39,419 bases of DNA, taken from positions 1-39,419 of the forward strand of contig NZ_SPQN01000034.1 in NCBI RefSeq assembly GCF_004571065.1, in the 5' to 3' direction. The stretch is from Geodermatophilus sp. DF01-2. Its GTDB lineage: Bacteria; Actinomycetota; Actinomycetes; Mycobacteriales; Geodermatophilaceae. Position numbers and translations under genes: made by a program. Positions within the stretch are counted from its first letter, which is position 1. Every line of letters starts with the position of its first letter. Below the pieces are notes generated by a model that searched no databases, was not told the DNA's origin, and saw only the letters and a program-made list of their open reading frames with translations. This document shows, piece after piece, positions 1 through 7,870 of this stretch.

Positions 1-45
1 ACCGGCCGGCGTCGCACCGGCCGGCGTCGCACCGGCCGGCGTCGC
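1..45. repeat. three exact 15-bp tandem repeats
   Basis: The unit accggccggcgtcgc is repeated three times without mismatch, and a fourth copy decays after five bases. The period is a multiple of three, so it encodes GATPA pentapeptides in the minus-strand fragment. Copy number may extend beyond the window edge or vary between strains. Confidence 0.85.
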
Positions 46-141
46 ACCGGAGGGCGCTGCGCCCGAGGGCGGCCCACCGGCGGGCGCGGCCGCGGGCAGT
101 TCGGTGGTCACGGGGGACGGGGTGCGGGGTGCCTCGGACAT
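1..141 (-). CDS. N-terminal fragment of unknown protein with GATPA repeats
   Basis: An ATG at 141 on the minus strand opens 47 codons that run off the left edge. The peptide starts MSEAPRTPSPVTTELPAA and is rich in Ala, Pro, Gly and Thr. It ends in three exact copies of GATPA, encoded by three exact 15-bp repeats (1-45). No domain is visible. Such tails often precede a membrane or regulatory domain in actinobacteria, but nothing here shows which. The gene is divergent from the biosynthetic operon starting at 542, so a transporter or regulator for that operon is conceivable but unproven. The ribosome binding site is weak (a GGGCGG stretch just upstream), so the start is uncertain. Confidence 0.5.
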   Translation of the reverse strand, partial: MSEAPRTPSPVTTELPAAAPAGGPPSGAAPSGATPAGATPAGATPAG

Positions 142-194
142 CGCCGCCCACGCTAGGCCGAGGGCCCCACTGCTCCGGGGAGGCCGCCCCGGGT

Positions 195-224
195 GTCGCC
201 GTGTCGACTCGTCGACACGGCGAC
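195..224. promoter_or_regulatory. perfect palindrome, candidate operator
   Basis: The arms GTCGCCGTGTCGAC and GTCGACACGGCGAC (14 bp each) are perfect reverse complements separated by TC. The element lies between the divergent gene fragment starting at 141 and the biosynthetic operon starting at 542. There is no T-tract, no gene ends beside it, and the 2-nt loop is too small for a good RNA hairpin. This argues for a dimeric DNA-binding protein site (TetR-like or similar) rather than a terminator. No matching regulator is visible in the window. Confidence 0.55.
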
Positions 225-296
225 CGGCGAGGAGGGGTCCCTGCTCCTGGGCCGTACGGACTACCCCGAAGGTCTGATGGAGACGAAACCTCCGCG

Positions 297-302
297 TAAT
301 AC
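297..302 (+). promoter_or_regulatory. possible -10 element upstream of the Dap operon
   Basis: TAATAC sits in the only AT-richer patch (about 261-310) of the 400-base gap before the operon. A convincing -35 box is not seen at 17 bp; TCTGAT at 273-278 is the nearest candidate. This is a weak prediction. The rest of 142-541 holds the palindrome at 195-224 and one short reading frame at 388-531, and nothing else recognisable. Confidence 0.25.
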
Positions 303-387
303 AAGCTTCCAGGACCCGCACCGGCTCGACGGCCTCACCGGCGGCACCGTCGACGGAGCCGGTCGGCCGAGTGTCCAGGGGAGCCCC

Positions 388-531
388 ATGGTGCAGTCCC
401 GTCACGACGAGGAGCTCGCGCGACGGTCCCGGCCGCTCTCCCGCCCCGGTCCCACCCGGATGGCGCACGCGACGCCGCCCGCCCCCGCTGTGCCGGTTCC
501 CACGAGCAGCCCCGTGCGCTGCCACCCCTGA
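388..531 (+). CDS. possible 47-aa upstream reading frame
   Basis: An ATG at 388 preceded by CAGGGGAGCCCC (a usable ribosome binding site) opens 47 codons beginning MVQSRHDEELARRSRPLSRP. Its TGA stop overlaps the GAGGAGA ribosome binding site of the next gene, whose start is 10 bases further on. The second half is Pro/Ala rich with one Cys near the end. It may be a translated leader that couples to the synthase gene, or chance in a GC-rich leader. It has no recognisable domain. Confidence 0.25.
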   Translation: MVQSRHDEELARRSRPLSRPGPTRMAHATPPAPAVPVPTSSPVRCHP

Positions 532-541
532 GGAGACCGTC

Positions 542-1633
542 GTGACCGTCATCTCCGTCCCGCAGGCGTTCAACGAGGACGACCTGTACGTGGACCTGCG
601 GTCGATCTTCGACGACCCGCTGTACCTCAAGTGCGAGGGTTTCAACTTCGCCGGCTCGATCAAGCTGAAGGCCGCGGCCGAGATGGTCGAGGCCGCCGAG
701 CGGGACGGCGTCCTGACGCCGGACTCCGTGCTCATCGAGTCCTCGTCGGGCAACCTCGGCGTCGCACTCGCCATGATCGCGGCCAGCCGGGGCTACCGCT
801 TCCTGTGCGTGACCGACCCGCGCTGCAACCTCTCGACCCGGCGGCTCATGGAGGCGCTGGGCAGCCAGGTGCACATCATCACCGAGCCCGACCCGGTCGG
901 CGGCTTCCTGGGCGCGCGCATCGACTACGTGACGGCGATGTGCGCCTCCGACAGCCGCTTCGTGTGGCTGAACCAGTACCGGAACCCCGGCAACTGGCGG
1001 GCGCACCACCGGCGGACGGCGCCGGCGATCGCCCGCGACTTCCCCGACCTGGACGTGCTCTTCGTCGGCGCGGGAACGACCGGGACGCTGATGGGCTGCG
1101 CGCGCTTCTTCCGCGAGTGGCACCGCCCGGTGCGGATCGTCGCCGTGGACGCCGTCGGCTCGGTGACCTTCGGCGGGCCGCCGGCACGCCGGATGATCCC
1201 CGGCCTGGGCAGCGGGGTCCGCCCGGCGCTGCTCGACGAGTCCTACATCGACGAGGTCGTGCTGGTCGAGGAGGCGGACACCCTCCGCGCCTGCCACCGG
1301 CTGGCCCGCCGCGGCTTCCTCTTCGGCGGTTCCACCGGCACCGTGGTCAGCGGGGCGATGAGCTGGCTGGCCCGCAACGGCAGCCGGGGCCGCACCGCCG
1401 TGGCCATCGCTCCGGACCTCGGCGAGCGCTACCTCGACACCGTCTACCAGACGAACTGGCTCGAGGACCTCTTCGGCAAGGACGTGCTGGACCCGTTGCG
1501 GGCCGAGTACCCGTTCCGGGAGAGCCTGCCGCGGCCGGCCGAGGCAGGCGCCGCCGAGAGGGGCACCACGACGCTGGCCGGGAGCCGGTCGGGGGGCACC
1601 GCCACCGTGCCGGCCCCGCGGGCGGAGAGCTGA
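542..1633 (+). CDS. sbnA: SbnA-type N-(2-amino-2-carboxyethyl)-L-glutamate synthase
   Basis: This is a PLP-dependent beta-substituting synthase of the cysteine-synthase fold, 363 aa. In the SbnA family the reaction joins O-phospho-L-serine and L-glutamate, the first of two steps to L-2,3-diaminopropionate (Dap). Visible signs are the PLP lysine in GSIK (about K41), the ESSSGNLGVALAMIA loop (66-80), the phosphate-binding GAGTTGTLMG loop (about 178-187), and the SbnA-like stretches INQY-type WLNQYRNPGNW, VAVDAVGSV and FGGSTGTV. The GTG at 542 is chosen because GAGGAGA lies 5 bases upstream and family homology begins there. The C-terminus carries about 35 extra Gly/Ala/Thr residues. The downstream SbnB homologue at 7867 completes the Dap pathway, which makes the SbnA call firmer than a generic cysteine synthase. 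Confidence 0.9.
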   Translation: MTVISVPQAFNEDDLYVDLRSIFDDPLYLKCEGFNFAGSIKLKAAAEMVEAAERDGVLTPDSVLIESSSGNLGVALAMIAASRGYRFLCVTDPRCNLSTRRLMEALGSQVHIITEPDPVGGFLGARIDYVTAMCASDSRFVWLNQYRNPGNWRAHHRRTAPAIARDFPDLDVLFVGAGTTGTLMGCARFFREWHRPVRIVAVDAVGSVTFGGPPARRMIPGLGSGVRPALLDESYIDEVVLVEEADTLRACHRLARRGFLFGGSTGTVVSGAMSWLARNGSRGRTAVAIAPDLGERYLDTVYQTNWLEDLFGKDVLDPLRAEYPFRESLPRPAEAGAAERGTTTLAGSRSGGTATVPAPRAES

Positions 1634-1634
1634 C

Positions 1635-4298
1635 GTGCTCGGACACCCCGTGAACATGGTGTCGGCCGGCCCGGGCACGGCGCCGGCCGCCGTCACGTCC
1701 GAGGGCACACCACCGGCCGCCGGGAGCGCGCTGGCCGCCGTCCTGGCGGAGGTCCTGCAGGTCGACTCCGTCCCGGTCGACGCCCACGTCTTCGACGACC
1801 TCGGCGCCGACTCGATGGTCCTGGCCCGCTTCTGCGCCCGCGTCCGCAAACGGCCCGACCTGCCCGCGGTCACCATCAAGGACGTCTACCAGCACCCGAC
1901 GATCCGCGGGCTGGCGGCGGCGCTCGCGCCGCCGCCGGCCACCGCCGTGCCCGCACCGGTCGCGACGCCGGCGGCGGCACCGGTCCAGGCCCCCCGCCCG
2001 GCACCCGTCGGCACCGTGCAGTACCTCCTCTGCGGAACCCTGCAGGCCCTCTTCTTCGTCGGCTACTGCCTCCTCGCCGCAACCGTGGGAGTCACCGGCT
2101 ACGACTGGATCTCCGAGGGCGGGGGCATCGTCGACCTCTACGCGCGGTCGGTCGTCGTCGGCGCCGCGGCCTTCGTCGGCATGAGCATCCTGCCGGTCCT
2201 GGCGAAGTGGGTGCTGGTCGGCCGGTGGGAGGCGGAGGAGTTCCCGGTCTGGAGCATGCGCTACGTCCGGTTCTGGATCGTCAAGACGCTGGTGCAGAAG
2301 AACCCGCTGGTCCTGTTCTTCAACGGCACGCCGCTGTACGCCTGGTACCTGAGGACGTTGGGCGCCACGGTCGGCCGGGACGTCGCGGTCTTCGTCGGGC
2401 AGGTGCCGGTGGCCACCGACCTGCTGACCATCGGCGACGGCACGGTGATCCGCAAGGACGCCGTGGTCAGCGGCTACCGGGCGCACGACGGCCTGATCGA
2501 GCTCGGGCCGGTCACCCTCGGCCGGGACGTGGTCGTCGGCGAGGCCTCGGTCGTCGACATCGGTACCTCGATGGGGGACGGCGCCCAGCTCGGTCACCGG
2601 TCGTCGCTGCACGGCGGTCAGACGGTGCCCGCCGGTCAGCGCTGGCACGGTTCCCCGGCGCGACGGACGGACGTCGACTACCGGCTGGTCCCACCTGCCC
2701 GCTGCAGCACTCGCCGCCGGGTCGTCTACACCCTGCTGAAGCTCCTCGGGGTGCTGCTCGTGGAGCTGCCGCTGGCGATCGGCGGCCTGGCCGTCCTCGT
2801 GCTCGTGTTCCCCGGGCTCGGCGAGCTGCTGGACACGGGGCCGCTGGCGCTGACGAGCGCCTCGTTTTACGCCGACGTGGCGATCGGCTCCCTGGCGCTG
2901 TACTTCGGCGGCTACCTCGTCGGCTTCCTCTTCGTGAGCACCCTTCCTCGGGTGCTGGGCCCGTTCATCGTGCCGGACGAGGTCCATCCCCTCTACGGCT
3001 TCCACTACTCGGTGCAGCGGACGATCGCGAGGACGACGAACTCCAAGGTGCTCCTGAGGCTCACCGGCAACAGCTCCTACGTCGTCCACTACCTGAGCTC
3101 CGTGGGGTACGACCTCGGGCGGGTCGTGCAGACCGGGTCGAACTTCGGCGAGGCGGTGAAGCACGACACCCCGTACCTGACCAGCGTCGGCAGCGGGACG
3201 ATGGTGGCCGACGGGTTGTCGGTCATGAACGCCGACTTCTCGAGCAGCTCGTTCCAGGTGTCCCGGACGGCGATCGGCGCGCACAGCTTCCTCGGCAACG
3301 CGGTCGCCTACCCCGCGCAGGCCCGGACCGGGGACGACGTCCTGCTGGCGACCAAGGTCATGGTCCCCATCGACGGGCCGGTCCGAGCGGGCGTCGGGCT
3401 GCTGGGCTCGCCTGCGTTCGAGATCCCGCGCACCGTGTTCCGCGACGCCACGATCGACGCCCACCTGCAGGCCCCCGGCGAGCTGGCCCGGCGCCTGGCC
3501 GCCAAGAACCGGCACAACCTGCTCACCATGGGCCTGTTCCTGCTGGTCCGGTGGCTCAGCTTCTTCGCCGTGACCCTGATCACGCTGGCCGGCTTCGACC
3601 TCCACGACCGTCACGGCCCTCTCTCGGTGGCGGCGGCCATGGTGCTCGATGTCCTGTTCATCACCGCCTACGGCGTGCTGGTCGACCGCGCATCCACGGG
3701 CTTCCGGCCGTTGACCCCCCAGCAGTGCTCGATCTACGACCCGTACTTCTGGCGGCACGAGCGGTTCTGGAAGCTGGTCGCGGAGCCGACCTTCTTCAAC
3801 GGCACGCCGTTCAAGAGCGTCCTGTGGCGGCTGCTGGGCGTCCGGCTCGGTCGCCGGGTGTTCGACGACGGCGCCACCATCCCGGAGCGGTCGCTGGTCA
3901 CCATCGGCGACGGCTGCACGCTCAACGCCGGCAGCGCGATCCAGTGCCACTCGCAGGAGGACGGCGGCTTCAAGCTCGACCGGATCACCATCGGGTCCGG
4001 CGTCACGGTCGGCGTCAGTGCCTGGGTGCACTACGGCGTGACGATCGGGGACGGCGCCGACATCGCCCCTGACGCCTTCCTCATGAAGGGCTCGGAGGTC
4101 CCACCGCGCACCCGCTGGGCGGGCAACCCGGCCGAGGAGGTGCGGTCGGCCCCGGCTCCCCTCCCGCCCCGCGCCCGCCGGTCGATCCCCGTGTCCAGCC
4201 TGGTGCCGGCGCCGCGGTCCGGTGGGGACACGCCTGCGCCCTCGTCCGGCGGGCGGCACCGCGCCGGTCCCCGGCACCTGGCCCCGACCCGCCGCTGA
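1635..4298 (+). CDS. carrier domain fused to Pls/PosA-type NRPS terminal membrane domain (no adenylation domain)
   Basis: The protein has 887 aa. Residues 30-100 form a peptidyl carrier domain with the phosphopantetheine serine in DDLGADSM (S60). A Pro/Ala linker (100-135) follows. The remainder matches the layout of the terminal part of epsilon-poly-lysine synthetase (Pls/PosA, the NRPS terminal-domain family TIGR02353): three pairs of membrane segments (about 135-195, 365-450, 630-690) alternate with three soluble modules rich in left-handed beta-helix hexapeptides, such as TIGDGTVIRKDAVV, and ITIGSGVTVGVSAWV near the end. In Pls this part condenses aminoacyl-thioesters with free monomer. 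The usual N-terminal A domain is absent, and the next gene supplies it. GGAGAG 7 bases upstream supports the GTG at 1635, one base after the previous stop. The C-terminal 50 residues are low complexity. Confidence 0.85.
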   Translation: MLGHPVNMVSAGPGTAPAAVTSEGTPPAAGSALAAVLAEVLQVDSVPVDAHVFDDLGADSMVLARFCARVRKRPDLPAVTIKDVYQHPTIRGLAAALAPPPATAVPAPVATPAAAPVQAPRPAPVGTVQYLLCGTLQALFFVGYCLLAATVGVTGYDWISEGGGIVDLYARSVVVGAAAFVGMSILPVLAKWVLVGRWEAEEFPVWSMRYVRFWIVKTLVQKNPLVLFFNGTPLYAWYLRTLGATVGRDVAVFVGQVPVATDLLTIGDGTVIRKDAVVSGYRAHDGLIELGPVTLGRDVVVGEASVVDIGTSMGDGAQLGHRSSLHGGQTVPAGQRWHGSPARRTDVDYRLVPPARCSTRRRVVYTLLKLLGVLLVELPLAIGGLAVLVLVFPGLGELLDTGPLALTSASFYADVAIGSLALYFGGYLVGFLFVSTLPRVLGPFIVPDEVHPLYGFHYSVQRTIARTTNSKVLLRLTGNSSYVVHYLSSVGYDLGRVVQTGSNFGEAVKHDTPYLTSVGSGTMVADGLSVMNADFSSSSFQVSRTAIGAHSFLGNAVAYPAQARTGDDVLLATKVMVPIDGPVRAGVGLLGSPAFEIPRTVFRDATIDAHLQAPGELARRLAAKNRHNLLTMGLFLLVRWLSFFAVTLITLAGFDLHDRHGPLSVAAAMVLDVLFITAYGVLVDRASTGFRPLTPQQCSIYDPYFWRHERFWKLVAEPTFFNGTPFKSVLWRLLGVRLGRRVFDDGATIPERSLVTIGDGCTLNAGSAIQCHSQEDGGFKLDRITIGSGVTVGVSAWVHYGVTIGDGADIAPDAFLMKGSEVPPRTRWAGNPAEEVRSAPAPLPPRARRSIPVSSLVPAPRSGGDTPAPSSGGRHRAGPRHLAPTRR

Positions 4299-4313
4299 GC
4301 AGGGAGATCCCCC

Positions 4314-6869
4314 GTGGACACCATGCCGCTGACCACCCCCGCCCACCCGCCACGCACCGCTCCCGACGCCGACCGGGCGTTCTGGCGCGACGTCCTCACC
4401 GCCGGTGGGTCCACGACCGTCCCGCGCTGGGCTCTCGCGCCGGCGCCCGGGACGGCCGACCTGGAGGTGACGGTGCCCGACGCCACGCTGGTCGCGCTGC
4501 GCCGACTGGCCGACCGGCTCGCCGTCCCCCTCGGCTCGGTGCTGCTGGCCGCGCACGCCCGGGTGCTCGCCGCGCTGTCGGGTGAGCACGACGTGGTGAC
4601 CGGCTACGTCGCCGGGGACGGCGACCATCCCCTCCCCTGCCGGCTCTCGACCGACGCCGGGTCCTGGCGGGTGCTGGTGCGGCGGGCCGCCACGGTCGAG
4701 GCCGGGTTGCTGGCGCATCGGCACACCCCCGTCGAGCAGCTGCGGCACGAGCTGGGGGTCCGCGGGCCGTCGTTCGAGACGGTTCTCGACCTCACCGGCG
4801 CCGGGGGCGACCTCCCCGGCGGCGTCGTGCTGGAGGTGGCGCCGGTGCACCGGGCCGAGCGGCTGGCGCTGCGGCTCGCGTACCGTGCCGACGTCCTGGG
4901 CGCCGACGCGACCGCGCGGATCGCCGGCTACCACCGCACCGCCCTGACGCGGATCGCCGAGGACCCGGACGCCGCCCCCGGCCAGGCCGGCCTGCTCTCT
5001 CCCGAGGAGCTGCGGCTGCAGCTGGACGGGCTCGGCGGTCGGCACCGGGAGCTGCCCGACCGCCGGGTCCACGAGCTGGTCGAGGAGCAGGCGCGGCGGC
5101 GCCCGGACGACGTCGCCGCCGTCCACGGCGACCGCTCGCTCACCTACCGAGAGCTCGACGTCCGCAGCAACCGGGTCGCCCGGGCGCTGCTGGCCCGCGG
5201 CCTGCGCGCGGAGGACGTCGTCGCGGTGGTCACCGAGCGGAACCTCGACTGGCTGACCGCCGCCCTGGCGGTGTTCAAGGCCGGCGGCGCGTACCTGCCG
5301 GTCGAGCCGCACTTCCCGCCCGACCGCATCGCCACCGTGCTGTCCCGCGCCGGGTGCCGCCTCGTGCTCACCGAGCCGGGCAGCACCACCTCGCTCGACG
5401 CGGCCCTCGCCGGGCGTCCGGGCGTGCAGGCGGTGCACGTCGGCGCCGCCGAGGCCGAGGGGCACCCCGGCACCAGCCCCGGGGTCGCGGTCGGCCCCGA
5501 CCAGCTGGCCTACCTGTACTTCACCTCCGGCTCGACCGGGGAGCCCAAGGGCGCGATGTGCGAGCACGCCGGCATGCTCAACCACGTCCTCGCCAAGATC
5601 GACGATCTCGGGATCGGCGAGGGGCAGGTGGTCGCCCAGGTGGCCCCGCAGTGCTTCGACATCTCGCTGTGGCAGCTGGTGTCGGCGCTGGTGGTCGGCG
5701 GGCGGACGCTGATCGTCCCGCAGGACGTCGTCCTCGACGCCGAGCGCTTCGTCGACCGCCTCGTCGAGGGCCGGGTCGCGGTGGTGCAGGTGGTGCCCTC
5801 CTACCTCGAGGTGGTGCTCTCCTACCTGGAGGCCCACCCGCGCCCGCTGCCCGACCTGCACGCCGTGTCGGTCACCGGTGAGGCGCTGAAGAAGGAGCTG
5901 GTGCAGCGCTGGTTCAGCGTCCAGCCGGGCATCGCGCTGGTCAACGCCTACGGGCTGACCGAGACCTCCGACGACACCAACCACGAGGTCCTGCGCACCG
6001 TGCCGGACACCGACCGGGTCCCGCTCGGCCGGCCGGTGGCCAACGTCGAGGTCCGGGTGGTCGACGAGCACCTGGAGCCGGTGCCGCTGGGCGCGCCCGG
6101 CGAGATCGTCTTCTCCGGCGTCTGCGTCGGCCGCGGCTACGTCAACGACCCCGAACGGACTCAGGCGGCGTTCGTGCCCGACCCGTACCGCCCGGGCCGG
6201 CGGCTGTACCGCAGCGGCGACTCCGGCCGCTGGCTGCCCGACGGGAAGCTGGAGTTCCTCGGCCGCCGGGACACCCAGGTCAAGATCTCCGGCTTCCGCA
6301 TCGAGATCGGCGAGATCGAGAACACCCTGCTGCGGGTGCCGGGCGTGCGCGACGGCGCGGTGGTGGTCGCCGAGGGGCCCGACCGCAGCCGGCACCTGGT
6401 GGCCTTCTACGCCGGCCCCGCCCCGATCGCGACCGACGTCCTCCGGGAGCGGCTGGCCGCCTCGCTGCCGGCGTACATGGTCCCGACGGCCTTCCACCGG
6501 CGGCCGGTCCTGCCGCTCACCGCGAACGGCAAGGTCGACACCAGGGCGCTGACGACCCTGGCCCGGGAGCTCGCTGCCGTCGAGGAGCACCACGCCGCCC
6601 CGCGGACACCGACCGAGCACCGGCTGGCCGCCGCCTGGTCCCGGGTGCTGGGCATCCCGCAGGAGCAGGTCGGCCGGCGGGACAGCTTCTTCGACCGCGG
6701 CGGGACGTCGCTGTCGGCGGTGAGGCTGGCGATCGCCCTGGACCGCGCCGTCTCCCTCCCCGACCTCACCCGGCACCCCGTGCTGGCCGATCTCGCCGCG
6801 CTGCTCGACGAGCGGACCGGCGCGCACCCGATCCCCTCTCCCCGCACCCCAGGAGGAAGTGAGTCATGA
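4314..6869 (+). CDS. NRPS: truncated condensation lobe, adenylation domain, carrier domain
   Basis: The protein has 851 aa. Residues 15-230 resemble only the C-terminal lobe of a condensation domain, and no HHxxxDG motif is present. The adenylation domain spans about 245-750 with LYFTSGSTGEPKGAM (A3), NAYGLTETS (A5, about 544), YRSGDSGRWLPDG (A7), VKISGFRIEIGEIE (A8) and LPLTANGKVD with the A10 lysine. A carrier domain follows, with FFDRGGTSLSA (serine about 799). A hand alignment to GrsA gives the pocket code D-I-W-S-S-T-A-D-D-K; the two acidic residues at 330/331 would suit a cationic substrate such as Dap. That reading is approximate. AGGGAG precedes the GTG at 4314; an in-frame ATG at 4323 is an alternative. 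The stop overlaps the next start by four bases (ATGA). The likely role is to activate the monomer for its own carrier and possibly for the carrier of the preceding gene. Confidence 0.88.
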   Translation: MDTMPLTTPAHPPRTAPDADRAFWRDVLTAGGSTTVPRWALAPAPGTADLEVTVPDATLVALRRLADRLAVPLGSVLLAAHARVLAALSGEHDVVTGYVAGDGDHPLPCRLSTDAGSWRVLVRRAATVEAGLLAHRHTPVEQLRHELGVRGPSFETVLDLTGAGGDLPGGVVLEVAPVHRAERLALRLAYRADVLGADATARIAGYHRTALTRIAEDPDAAPGQAGLLSPEELRLQLDGLGGRHRELPDRRVHELVEEQARRRPDDVAAVHGDRSLTYRELDVRSNRVARALLARGLRAEDVVAVVTERNLDWLTAALAVFKAGGAYLPVEPHFPPDRIATVLSRAGCRLVLTEPGSTTSLDAALAGRPGVQAVHVGAAEAEGHPGTSPGVAVGPDQLAYLYFTSGSTGEPKGAMCEHAGMLNHVLAKIDDLGIGEGQVVAQVAPQCFDISLWQLVSALVVGGRTLIVPQDVVLDAERFVDRLVEGRVAVVQVVPSYLEVVLSYLEAHPRPLPDLHAVSVTGEALKKELVQRWFSVQPGIALVNAYGLTETSDDTNHEVLRTVPDTDRVPLGRPVANVEVRVVDEHLEPVPLGAPGEIVFSGVCVGRGYVNDPERTQAAFVPDPYRPGRRLYRSGDSGRWLPDGKLEFLGRRDTQVKISGFRIEIGEIENTLLRVPGVRDGAVVVAEGPDRSRHLVAFYAGPAPIATDVLRERLAASLPAYMVPTAFHRRPVLPLTANGKVDTRALTTLARELAAVEEHHAAPRTPTEHRLAAAWSRVLGIPQEQVGRRDSFFDRGGTSLSAVRLAIALDRAVSLPDLTRHPVLADLAALLDERTGAHPIPSPRTPGGSES

Positions 6870-7870
6870 CGTCCTCGTTCCCGGCGTCGGTCCTCGACGT
6901 CGACCTGCGCCCGGGCGGTCCCCGGGTGCTGCTGACCGACGCCCCGGGCGACGCCGCCGTCTGGGCGGCCGAGCACCGCGACGCGCTGCGCGCCGCCGTC
7001 GTCGAGCACGGGTCGGTGCTGGTCCGCGGCCTGGGCCTCTCCGACGCGACCGCGGTCGCCGCCGTGGTCGACCGGCTGACCGACCGCCTCATGTCCGAAC
7101 GGGAGGCCTTCGCCCCGCGGCAGCCGCGGCCCGGCGGGCTGTACTCCGCCACGCCGTGGCCGGCCAACCAGCCGATGTGCATGCACCACGAGCTCAGCTA
7201 CGCGCTCGAGTTCCCGGGCCTGCTGGTGTTCGCCTGCCTGACCGCGCCGGCCGAGGGCGGCGCAACGGCGGTCGCCGACGCATCCACCGTGCTCGAGGCG
7301 CTGCCGGCCGACCTGGTGGAGCGGTTCGAACGGGAGGGCTGGCTGCTGCTGCGCACCTACAACGACGAGATCGGCGCCCCGTGGCCCGAGGCGTTCGGCA
7401 CCGCCGACCGTGGCGAGGTCGAGGCCTACTGCCGCGCGAACGGGATCGAGGCCGCGTGGCTGCCCGACGGCGGGCTGCGCACCCGTCAGCGGCGCAGCGC
7501 CGTGGTGCGGCATCCCGTTTCGGGGCGGCGCTGCTGGTTCAACCAGGTCGCCTTCCTCAACGAGTGGACGCTGACCCCCGAGGTCCGCGAGTACCTGGTC
7601 GACGTCTACGGCCCCGACGGGCTGCCGTTCACCACCGCCTTCGGCGACGGCGAGCCGATCGGCGAGGACGTCGTCGCGCTGCTCAACGCGGTCTACGAGG
7701 AGCACACGCACCGGGAGCCCTGGCGGGACGGCGACCTGCTACTGGTGGACAACGTGCGCAGCGCCCACAGCCGGGAGGCCTACACCGGCCCGCGGGAGGT
7801 GCTGGCCGCGCTGGCCGACCCGGTGCACCTGGCCGACTGCTCCCCGACGGTCCCGGTGGGTGCCCGGTGA
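6866..7870 (+). CDS. SyrP/TauD-like Fe(II)/2-oxoglutarate oxygenase
   Basis: The protein has 334 aa, a normal length for the TauD/clavaminate-synthase superfamily. The iron ligands are visible as H107-x-E109 in CMHHELSYALEF and H301 in NVRSAHSREAYTGPRE, with R310 placed to bind 2-oxoglutarate. HxE rather than HxD, and the HELSY context, are typical of SyrP-like and clavaminate-synthase-like enzymes. Several of these hydroxylate amino acids, and SyrP itself acts on a carrier-bound aspartate. AGGAGG lies 10 bases before the ATG, which overlaps the NRPS stop codon. It ends in a GTGA overlap with the next gene. Its place between NRPS and SbnB suggests oxidation of Dap, either free or carrier-bound; the position attacked cannot be told from sequence. 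Confidence 0.85.
   Translation: MTSSFPASVLDVDLRPGGPRVLLTDAPGDAAVWAAEHRDALRAAVVEHGSVLVRGLGLSDATAVAAVVDRLTDRLMSEREAFAPRQPRPGGLYSATPWPANQPMCMHHELSYALEFPGLLVFACLTAPAEGGATAVADASTVLEALPADLVERFEREGWLLLRTYNDEIGAPWPEAFGTADRGEVEAYCRANGIEAAWLPDGGLRTRQRRSAVVRHPVSGRRCWFNQVAFLNEWTLTPEVREYLVDVYGPDGLPFTTAFGDGEPIGEDVVALLNAVYEEHTHREPWRDGDLLLVDNVRSAHSREAYTGPREVLAALADPVHLADCSPTVPVGAR

Noticed and set aside
1347..6827. A 1,826-codon open frame on the minus strand across the NRPS region
   Set aside because: It is antisense to well-supported domains, its composition is low-complexity Arg/Gly/Val/Pro/His, and it has no motif. Such frames arise from third-position GC bias.
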